Shown here in pieces: positions 1 to 7,000 of a DNA stretch of 9,530 nt. The first letter of the stretch is position 1, and each line of letters begins with the position of its first letter. The notes under the pieces are model-generated. The model had not been told where the DNA came from. It ran no database searches and was given only the letters and a program-made list of their open reading frames with translations. A program made the translations under genes and the position numbers. Source of the stretch: Vulcanimicrobiota bacterium (GTDB lineage: Bacteria; Vulcanimicrobiota; Vulcanimicrobiia; Vulcanimicrobiales; Vulcanimicrobiaceae); assembly GCA_019245995.1 (NCBI GenBank), contig JAFAQW010000265.1, forward strand, positions 1 to 9,530, read 5' to 3'.

Positions 1-792
1 GCGCAACGACGCCGCATCGGCGTCGCGTTGTGCGGTCATCTGCGCGCTTTCGCGCGCGTCAATTGCCGACAGCTGCGACTGCGCTTGGCGGCGTGCCGCG
101 GGATCCATTGCCAGGTTCGACAGTCTCGTCTTGATGGCCAATCGCGCCGACGCGTCCTGTTGGGTTAACCGGAGGGACTGGTCCGTTTCGTTCTGCTGTA
201 GCTGCTCCGCTTTGGCGCGATATTTTTGCTCCGCGGCGGCCTGCAACTGTTTGGCGATGGAGGAGCTGGCCGCATTGTCCGCGGCGACGACGCTTTGCTG
301 ATACGCCAGGAGATCGGCGTCGGCGGCGCGAGCGGCCTGTTGCGCTTGCACGGCCGATGCGTTACTTAATTGACCGGCAGCGGAGGCGCCTCCGCCGGGA
401 ACGCCGGCGGCCACGAGCGCTGCGTGAATCGCGGCCTCTTCACGAGACGCATAGTCGCGCTGCTGTTGCGCCAGGATCTTATTGGCCCGCTCTTGTGCCG
501 CACGCAGCTGACGGTTCAGCTGTGCGGTCTGCGTGGCAATTTCGCGCTGTCCGAGCGGTACCGCGGGCGCGCTGAACCGAAGGTTGATTGCGGCGATCGC
601 GTCGTCCAGTTGCGTGAGCTGCGAGTAGAGGGGGTGATGCTTGATCGCCTCGTCGAGCCGCACGTAGCCGGTGCCGCGCACGGACTCGGAGTGGACGTTC
701 ACACCGCAGCCGCAAAGGAGGGCGGTCGCGCAGGCGATGAGGGGGGCCGCGCCTCCGCGGCAGAGTGCTGCAATGCTACTTCGAAAGCGCAT
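1..792 (-). CDS. OmpH/Skp-like coiled-coil lipoprotein (3' end beyond window)
   Basis: The frame is open for 264 codons from an ATG at 790-792 and runs off the window edge without a stop. The N-terminus is a lipoprotein-type signal: Arg at 2, 4 and 12, then a hydrophobic stretch over about 13-26. Two candidate lipid-anchored cysteines are visible: Cys29 (LCGC, the better fit to the hydrophobic core) and Cys21 (LIAC, closer to the lipobox consensus). The mature part begins with residues 43-70 (YVRLDEAIKHHPLYSQL..LD..I), which I associate with OmpH-like proteins. It continues as Ala/Gln/Arg/Glu-rich helix, likely coiled coil, at about 80-126 and 148-264, split by a Gly-rich break near 130-140 (VPGGGASAAG). 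The ATG overlaps the end of the upstream chaperone gene by 17 nt, so translational coupling is likely; I see no good Shine-Dalgarno. Probable role (inference): a membrane-tethered periplasmic chaperone or scaffold acting with BamA. Coding status is well supported by the signal and overlap; exact function is uncertain. Confidence 0.85.
   Translation of the reverse strand, partial: MRFRSSIAALCRGGAAPLIACATALLCGCGVNVHSESVRGTGYVRLDEAIKHHPLYSQLTQLDDAIAAINLRFSAPAVPLGQREIATQTAQLNRQLRAAQERANKILAQQQRDYASREEAAIHAALVAAGVPGGGASAAGQLSNASAVQAQQAARAADADLLAYQQSVVAADNAASSSIAKQLQAAAEQKYRAKAEQLQQNETDQSLRLTQQDASARLAIKTRLSNLAMDPAARRQAQSQLSAIDARESAQMTAQRDADAASLR
4..30. repeat. Strong inverted repeat inside the lipoprotein gene
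   Basis: An 8-bp perfect arm pair (7-14 and 18-25, three-base loop) can extend to an outer CAACG/CGTTG pairing (4-8 with 26-30) if two bases are bulged. It lies within the Arg/Asp/Ala codons near residues 255-263, well inside the open frame, so it is unlikely to be a terminator for this gene. Confidence 0.4.
380..395. repeat. 16-bp perfect palindrome inside the lipoprotein gene
   Basis: Positions 380-395 read GCGGAGGCGCCTCCGC, a perfect palindrome without spacer. It falls in the codons for the Gly/Ala-rich break between the two helical halves (GGGASA). It is most likely a by-product of Gly/Ala codon choice in GC-rich DNA, though it could pause polymerase or form a hairpin. Confidence 0.4.
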
Positions 793-1579
793 TCTGGACG
801 TCGGTCGTGAGGTCGACGCCCCCATAAATGACGTCGGCGCGATCGATGACGAGTAGGAGGTGCTTGTTTCGCGCGACGTCCGCCGTGGCAGTCTTGGTCT
901 GATCCACCAGCGGTTTCAGTAGTTGATTCTGTTTATCGCTGACGAGTTTGTTGTATTCGGTGAGCAACTGTTGCTTGTCGGTATTGTTTCTGGCCTGCGC
1001 GATGCGCGCGGAGTATACCTGACGCTGCGTGCTTTCGAATTGCGTCATCGCATTATTCGCGCTTTGAACCTTCGGAACGCCGTCCAATACGCTCTGATCT
1101 ACGAAGCCGATCTGCGCGGGGGGCGGCGTCGCCGCCGGGGGCGTGATCGCCTGAGGGCTTGAAAACACCGCCTCGACGTCCCTCGTGATGTCTTGCCCGC
1201 CGTAAATGACGATGCGCTTGTCCACGACCACGGAAATGTTCCGCGTCGCGCTCACCGCGGCAATTGCCAGTTGCGCGCGCGATACGAGCGGGCCGACGAT
1301 CTCCCGCTGCCGGTCGTTGAGCTGCTGCTGGAATTGCATCGCGACTTGCTGCCGCTCCGCATCGTTACGGGCTCGCCGCAACTGCGCGTTGTACTGGGCG
1401 TCAAGCCGGCTCTTATATTCGGCGAGTTGCCTGTTTCCGCTGACGAACACCGGCAAGCTGGCAAGTTGGGCCTGATCCACGTATCCCACGTCGGTGAGGT
1501 CGGCGCCGACCGCGACCGGCGCGGCGCCGGCGGCGACCAGCATCGCCGATAGAAACAGGAGAACGAAGCGTTGATTCAT
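776..1579 (-). CDS. ompH: Tandem two-domain Skp/OmpH-type periplasmic chaperone
   Basis: This 267-residue protein has a clear Sec signal peptide (residues 1-26, hydrophobic core FVLLFLSAMLVAAGAA, probable cleavage after VGA). Two homologous OmpH modules follow, at about 31-141 and 157-265, joined by a Pro/Ala linker (about 142-156, AITPPAATPPPA). Each starts with a beta-strand motif (VGYVDQAQL, IGFVDQSVL), continues with a long Gln/Arg-rich helical hairpin, and closes with a matching block (VIYGGQDITRDV, VIYGGVDLTTDV) typical of the OmpH family C-terminal strand. Skp/OmpH proteins are usually about 160-190 residues with one module and act as trimers that hold unfolded outer-membrane proteins in the periplasm. 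The fused form is therefore unusual and would change assembly stoichiometry. It lies 33 nt after bamA and overlaps the next gene by 17 nt, an order typical of bamA-ompH operons. The ATG at 1577-1579 is fixed by the signal peptide; its Shine-Dalgarno is weak. Confidence 0.93.
   Translation of the reverse strand: MNQRFVLLFLSAMLVAAGAAPVAVGADLTDVGYVDQAQLASLPVFVSGNRQLAEYKSRLDAQYNAQLRRARNDAERQQVAMQFQQQLNDRQREIVGPLVSRAQLAIAAVSATRNISVVVDKRIVIYGGQDITRDVEAVFSSPQAITPPAATPPPAQIGFVDQSVLDGVPKVQSANNAMTQFESTQRQVYSARIAQARNNTDKQQLLTEYNKLVSDKQNQLLKPLVDQTKTATADVARNKHLLLVIDRADVIYGGVDLTTDVQNALSK
785..1111 (-). repeat. OmpH module 2 (protein-level tandem repeat)
   Basis: Residues about 157-265 of the chaperone form the second module, aligning with the first over its full length. 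It starts IGFVDQSVL, has a helical pair containing KLVSDKQNQLLKPLV (aligning with the first copy's QLNDRQREIVGPLV), and ends VIYGGVDLTTDV. Both copies keep the features expected of a folded OmpH domain, so neither looks degenerate. Confidence 0.85.
1157..1489 (-). repeat. OmpH module 1 (protein-level tandem repeat)
   Basis: Residues about 31-141 of the chaperone form the first of two similar modules. Shared landmarks with the second copy are the opening G-Y/F-V-D-Q strand, a central Gln/Arg-rich helical pair containing QL-x-DRQ, and the closing VIYGG-x-D-I/L-T-x-DV block. The similarity is evident in protein but the codons have diverged, so this looks like an old duplication rather than a recent one. 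Confidence 0.85.
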
Positions 1580-1612
1580 CGATTTTCTACCAGACTCCAG
1601 CCTAAGGTGTTG

Positions 1613-3877
1613 CTAAAAACTCTGACCGATTCCGAAACTCGTGTGCGTCCCGTTGTGTCCTCTCGCGAAATCGATGCGCACGGTACGCAGACCAAGTTGC
1701 GGTACGTCGAACCGGACCCCGAAACCCGCATCGCCATAGAGTGCCCAGTCTCCGGGGTACCCCGTGATGCGGTTCGTATAGGGATTGAGCAACGGATAAG
1801 CGCCCCGAATCCGATAGTCGAGCTCGTCGACGAAGACCGCCAGCGTTATTCGGCGGTCGATTGAGAGCGGTTGGCGCAGCTCGACCTGACCGAGATAAGC
1901 GTTCGTCGCGTAGAAGACCTGATTGTACCCCCGCATCTGCTGGTCGGAGAAAGTAAACAGGGAGCTTGGCGGAATGACGCCGGTCGAAAAGTAGCCGACG
2001 CCGTGGAGGCCCAGCGTGGCGCTGCGTAAGACCGGGAAAAACTTCGCCAAATCCAAAGTGCTCTGCGTGAACGAGAAGTTCGAGCCAATGGCCGGCGCGG
2101 AGAACGTGCTGTTCAGAAGACCCTTTATGCCGTTGCGCGGATTGAACGGATCGTCGAGCGTGATCGTTTGCAGGCTAATCCCGGCAGTTGCTAAGTTGTA
2201 GGGGGCGCCGGTGTTGACGTTGGCAATCGAGGAAGCCGCGATGCCGAACGAGCCTCCGAAGTTCTGCGGCGTGGAGTTGAGGGGCCCGGGCGTCGGCCCT
2301 ACAAAAATGTTCGGCTGATTACCTTGGAAGTAGTACGGCGACGGAACGGTCGTGTCATACTTGATCTTTTGGCCGCTCACGTTCAGCGAAAGGATCGTGT
2401 AGTCGCTGAGTCGTCGTCCGATGTTCGCCGACGCGCCCGTTGCACTCGAGCTGCTGGTGGCCACGATGTTCGTGAGCTGCTGCGAGGTCGAGCTGGGATA
2501 GAGCGTTACGGGAATGGGAACCTGGGCGCGCGTCGCAACCGCGCTTCCGGTGCCGGCGATGCTGTAGACCGGATAGTAGTATGTGGAGTGATTCGTGAAG
2601 ATCGACGCACCTGCCGTGTAACGCTCGCCTTGTGGGGTGTTGGAGAGGTAAGGGATGGAGGCGGTGATCTGCGCGATGCCGGTACGCGCGCCTTCCTCAA
2701 ACTGAATTCCGGCCGAATTTCCCGTTCCGTGCAGGTTGTTGTCAGAAAAACCGAGCGTCCCATACAGGCCGAGGCCCGTCAAACCGCCCGAATACCCGAA
2801 GCCCAAAGACGCCGTGGCCGTCCGCTGTTCGGTCACGCGCCACACCACCGTCACGTCTTGCGGCTTTTTCGGATCGGGACCCGGTCGAACGTCCGGTTCG
2901 ACCTTCGAGAAGAAGTTCAACGCCTGCAGCCGCTCGTAGTCGCGCTTAATCGCATCGGTGTTCAGCACCATGCCGGGCCGCTCGCGCAGCTCGCGCCGAA
3001 TCACGCGGTCCTTCGTCCGGGTGTTGCCGGTGATTTCGACGACGGCGACCCGCGCCACGTAGATGTTGTATTTGACGTCGGCCGTGCCGGCTTGCAGGTC
3101 GATCGACGACGGTACGATTCCACCTTCGAAGTTGCCGACTTCCAGGTGAAACTTGTCTTCGTACAGTTTTTGCAGCGACTTGTAGTCCGCGTCGCGGACG
3201 GCATCGGAATAGACGTTACCGGCCTTCAGGGTGAGGGCGGGGAGAATCAGGGTAGGCGGCAGGAGCGGGTCGCCGCCGATGACGATGTTTTTGACGACCA
3301 GGCCCTCTTGGATCACGAGCGTCAGCGCGCCGGTTTTCGGATCCAGATTGATGTCCTTGACGTGCGTCGGCACTTGGCCGCCATAGCCAATGCGCTCGTA
3401 ATAATTGTTGATCTTGAGGACGTCTTGGCGGAAGGTGTTGGTGTTGAAGACTTGACCGACGGAAAGATCCATCAAAGCGAGCAGCGTGTCGCCGGGAACC
3501 TTCGTATTACCGGTGAAACCGATCTTCGTCAGCACCGGGTTCTCGACGACGCGATACGTGATCGCAACGCCGCGCGGACGCGGACGCACGAGCGGCGGCG
3601 CGATGTCCGCAAAATAGCCCAGCGCGTTGATTCGTGCGAGATCCGCCTGGACGATTCTAGGATTATACGGCTGTCCGGGACGCGCTTCGACGACCGCCAT
3701 GATCGTCGACGTCGGAACGTGGAGATTTCCGCTCACGTCCACGGATACGATCTTCGGCGCGGCGGCCGCAACGGCAGGGCGGGACGGCGCGAGGCTGGCC
3801 AGGAGGGCGAGCACGGGAAGAAGGATGCCTGCGTACAATTGAAAGCGGCCCACACGCGCAGTGGGATCAAAGGTCAT
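1613..3877 (-). CDS. bamA: BamA, outer membrane protein assembly factor (Omp85 family)
   Basis: This is the core insertase that folds beta-barrel proteins into the outer membrane. With the chosen start it has 754 residues: signal peptide 1-40 (core LYAGILLPVLALLASLA, Ala-rich cleavage region), then four recognisable POTRA domains at about 41-115, 116-193, 194-277 and 278-352. POTRA landmarks include VSGN, FTGN and ITGNTRTKDRVIRREL. The barrel spans about 353-754. It contains the loop-6 motif MRGY (648-651), matching the conserved (V/I)RG(F/Y), and ends in a beta-signal-like strand with C-terminal Phe (SFGIGQSF). E. coli BamA has five POTRAs, so this form is shorter at the N-terminus. A Ser/Thr-rich stretch at about 430-485 is probably an extended surface loop. 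The frame is open upstream to a GTG at 3970, but that would put 31 polar, Cys-containing residues before the signal peptide, so the ATG at 3875-3877 is preferred. It lies between tamB and ompH, a classic envelope-assembly order. Confidence 0.96.
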   Translation of the reverse strand: MTFDPTARVGRFQLYAGILLPVLALLASLAPSRPAVAAAAPKIVSVDVSGNLHVPTSTIMAVVEARPGQPYNPRIVQADLARINALGYFADIAPPLVRPRPRGVAITYRVVENPVLTKIGFTGNTKVPGDTLLALMDLSVGQVFNTNTFRQDVLKINNYYERIGYGGQVPTHVKDINLDPKTGALTLVIQEGLVVKNIVIGGDPLLPPTLILPALTLKAGNVYSDAVRDADYKSLQKLYEDKFHLEVGNFEGGIVPSSIDLQAGTADVKYNIYVARVAVVEITGNTRTKDRVIRRELRERPGMVLNTDAIKRDYERLQALNFFSKVEPDVRPGPDPKKPQDVTVVWRVTEQRTATASLGFGYSGGLTGLGLYGTLGFSDNNLHGTGNSAGIQFEEGARTGIAQITASIPYLSNTPQGERYTAGASIFTNHSTYYYPVYSIAGTGSAVATRAQVPIPVTLYPSSTSQQLTNIVATSSSSATGASANIGRRLSDYTILSLNVSGQKIKYDTTVPSPYYFQGNQPNIFVGPTPGPLNSTPQNFGGSFGIAASSIANVNTGAPYNLATAGISLQTITLDDPFNPRNGIKGLLNSTFSAPAIGSNFSFTQSTLDLAKFFPVLRSATLGLHGVGYFSTGVIPPSSLFTFSDQQMRGYNQVFYATNAYLGQVELRQPLSIDRRITLAVFVDELDYRIRGAYPLLNPYTNRITGYPGDWALYGDAGFGVRFDVPQLGLRTVRIDFARGHNGTHTSFGIGQSF

Positions 3878-4009
3878 GCAATACGTCGTCCTCGATCTTC
3901 CAAGACAGGTACTCTCAACGCACCCGGACGCCGCCACGTGCGCTCCGCCCAACATCGTGCGGCTCGGCACGCCCTGTTCCGCCCAGATAAGTCCGGGTCC
4001 TTGCGGCCG
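3878..4009 (-). other. tamB-bamA intergenic leader
   Basis: This 132-nt gap is the longest in the window. Twelve nt after the tamB stop lies a 6-bp hairpin (arms 3982-3987 and 3992-3997, four-base loop, one G-U pair in RNA), with no following U tract, so it is not a convincing terminator. I see no clear sigma-70 promoter. A GAGG about 14 nt before the bamA ATG is a poorly spaced ribosome-binding candidate. The bamA frame stays open across most of the gap, so a longer N-terminus (GTG at 3970) cannot be formally excluded. Confidence 0.4.
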
Positions 4010-7000
4010 TCACCAGAAGTAGCGCTGCACGGAGAGGCTGAAGCCGGTATTGCCGATCAGCGGCTGCGCGATGAAGTAACCTGCGTTGTAGCCAACCGGC
4101 GAGTTGGGCAGCTGTAAGAGTTTTGTCGGTCCGCTTTGATAGAAGAAGTTCAGCCGCGCGGACGTTTCCGCATTCGGTTGCACCATCAGACCGAACGACT
4201 GAACTTGCGGGATGCCGAACGTGACGGCATAGACGAGGCTGACCGCTTTGCCGAGCAGACGCGTCGCCGTCACGCCGACGTTTCCATAATAGCCGAGCGT
4301 GAGGTTGACGCTGGTGAGTCCCAGCCCCGCGCCGAGAGCGCTTTCTAACGGCGCGAGCAATCCAGCGGTGAATTGCGCGTTGAGTAAATTGAAGGCTTCT
4401 TGGCCGACCGTAATCGTGTTGCGCTGCTCCAGGCTAACGTCCGGAATCGGCGACAGCGCGCCGAGCGGCACGAATCCGTCCGGTTGTTGGCGCGCTAACA
4501 TCGATTGCCGGCTAAACGCGATGCCGTTGACAAAGCCGCCGAACGGCGCGATCAGTCCTAAAATCTCGTCGCGGCTGTATCCCGCGGGGTTCGAGCTCAG
4601 TCCGATCTTCAACGCCGATATGGGGCCGTCGACGGCGATCGTGATGTCCGCATTGCCGTACGGGTTTCTCGCGCGGTCCGGATCGGGGTTGACGACGCTC
4701 GTAGTGCCGACCGCGTGCAGCGTCGGTATGATGCCGTCGGCGGGCACGAACTCCACCGTCCCCTGCTGCACGCGAAAGGCTCGATCGAAGTACGTCAGCG
4801 TTCCGCCCGTCGACGCGATCGTTCCGGAGAGGGTCGGCGCGGCGAGCGTCCCGCCCAGATGCACCCGGCCGGCCGCGCCGATGTCCAAGCCGGCGCCGTA
4901 GCCGCTTCCGCGCACGCGCACGTTCTTGCCCGCAACCGCATCGAGATCGAACTCGAGCGGCGGCGCCGCCGGGCCGAAGGATGACGACTGACCGGCGGCC
5001 TTGAGAAACGTCGCAAACGGCAGCGTGGCGTTGCTGAGCGTCACGGCGCCCGACAGCAAGGCGCCGCTCTGGGGCGTCTTTGCGACTGCGATCTTCGCAT
5101 CGAGGGTTCCCGAACCGTATGCGGGCAAATCGAGTTGCGCGCCGCGCGCTGTGCCTCGACCGTTCAGGCTGAGACCCTGCGCGGAAAAGCCTTTTGGAAA
5201 TTGGATTTGCCCCGAAAGCACGACGTTTCCATTTCCTACGCGCGCCGTCGCGTGCGAGAGCGTCGCCGACGTGTGATTAAAAGAAAGTGCGGCGGCGATG
5301 GCGGTAATCGGCGCACGCTCGAGGTCGCTGCGATACGAGCCGTGGGACAGCGCGAGGCGACCGATGACTGCCGGGCGGCCGATGGTGCCGGAAACTCCGA
5401 TGTGACCGTCGAGCGCGCCGCCGAGCTGCGTGCCGTTTCCGAAGATCGAATCGAACGCCGCCGGATCCACACCCACGAGATCGAGATCGAAGCTCAGAGG
5501 TTCGTCCGGCGCGGCCAGCGCTAGCGGCGATAGTCGCAGCGGCAGCGACCCGGCCAACGTCACGTCGCCGCGCGCGACCGTAGCGCCGGCATTGGAAAGC
5601 ACGAGCGACCGTCCCTTCAAACGGAATTCGCCAAACAGCGTCGCAATGGCGACGCCGTACAAACGCACGTCGTTCGCGTCGAAGCCGGCGGAGAAACTCG
5701 GCGTGCGGTACGTGCCGCCGATGTCCAGCGTCGATTCGAAGAATCCGCTGACCGGAATCTGACGTCGCGTGAATCGATACGCCAGCGTCGCGAGGTGTTG
5801 GGTCTGCGCCTGGACGCGCACGCTCAGCGGTTGGTTTTTCTCTAAACCAAAGCTGCCCGAGGCAGAAGCGGTGAGATCGGGCGTTACCATCTGCGCCCGG
5901 TCGATGAACATTCGGCGCCGGGCCGCGTGCACGGCGAGATCCGCGCGATCCAGCGTCAACGGCCCGAGCGTGCCATCGGTTATACTGGCGTCGGCGCGAA
6001 CGTTCAGCGAGGGAAAACGGCCGTGCAGCGTGGCGTTTCCGAAGGCGCGTCCCGTGATCGGGACCTGCTGTAGACCGAGCGCCGGCATCCACAGTGCAAG
6101 ATCGAGATCGTTAACCGCGGCTTTCATGTCGAAACGCGCCTGCGTCAGGTTCGTCATGCCGGCGCCCCGCATCGAAATGGAGCCGCCCGCACGCAGACGG
6201 CCCTCGTTCCCGCCGACTGCGAGCGTGCCGCGTATCGTGTTGTGCGCGCTGGTCCAAACGGCGCGCGTGTCGCCGATCGGAAGATTCCGATACCGCAAAC
6301 CGCGCACGTCGACGTCGCCGCTCGACGCGACGCTACCGGCACGGGCCGCGACCAGAAGCTTAATCTTTCCGTTTCCGCCCAACGTGTCGCCGGTATCGAA
6401 GAAGTTGTTGAGATCGGCGAGGCGCGCGTGTGGCGCCTCAAACGCGACCGCGTTGTCGTTCGGACGCACGACCGCTGCGAAATGGGCCGCGGTCGTCCCG
6501 ACGAGTACGGCGCCTTTTTCGATCGCGACGCCCGCGGTATCGGCCGACAAGTATGCACGACCGTTGATGAAGGGTAGGCCGTTGAGCTCACCTCCCGGCA
6601 CGGCCACGTTGCCGAAGATCACCGGGCGCGCGCCGCGACCCGCAATCCGCAAGCGCGCGTTGAAGATGCCGTCCATCGGATAGTTGGCGAGGCCGGAAAT
6701 ACCGAACGTTTGCAGCGTCTGGCCGATGGGGGCCGCTGCAACCGAGGCCGTTAGCGCGTAGAGCGGCGATCGCGACGTCAGCGCGCCGATGCTCCCGTTC
6801 ACGTCCGTATAGGTGCCGCCGAGCGCACCGAGCGTGTGCGTCAGCGACACCGCATCGCCGGCCAGCGAAACGGCGCCATTGCCCGAGAGCGTAAATCGAT
6901 CGAGATGACTGCGTTCGATGCTCACGGCGCCGTCGAATCGCGGCAACGGCGCGCCGGCCGCAAGCGCGCCGGTCGCGTCGAGCGTTCCACCGCTCAACGG

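Noticed and set aside
370..810. 146-codon plus-strand open frame opposite the lipoprotein gene
   Set aside because: The minus strand here encodes a signal peptide with lipobox and a coherent coiled-coil protein; the plus-strand product shows no recognisable feature.
3878..3970. Longer bamA N-terminus starting at GTG 3970
   Set aside because: The added 31 residues are polar and Cys-containing and would precede the signal peptide, which fits export poorly compared with the ATG at 3877.
3950..3985. Possible ECF/sigma-E-type promoter (GGAAC element) upstream of bamA
   Set aside because: A GGAAC is present on the coding strand, but no convincing -10 partner lies at the usual spacing.
3982..3997. 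Possible terminator after tamB
   Set aside because: The stem is only 6 bp with one G-U pair and lacks a U tract, so it would not be expected to stop transcription before bamA.
2324..4117. Open frame of 597 codons on the plus strand, antisense to bamA
   Set aside because: It is Arg-, Val- and Asp-rich with no recognisable domain, and it lies opposite a convincing bamA and the end of tamB. This is the typical antisense shadow of GC-rich coding DNA.
5277..6092. 271-codon minus-strand open frame within tamB
   Set aside because: It is in another frame of the same strand as tamB, very rich in Arg and low in hydrophobic pattern, and the TamB frame is continuous across it.
5769..6683. 304-codon plus-strand open frame antisense to tamB
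   Set aside because: Low-complexity Arg/Ser/Ala/Pro composition with no domain signature, opposite a well-supported gene.
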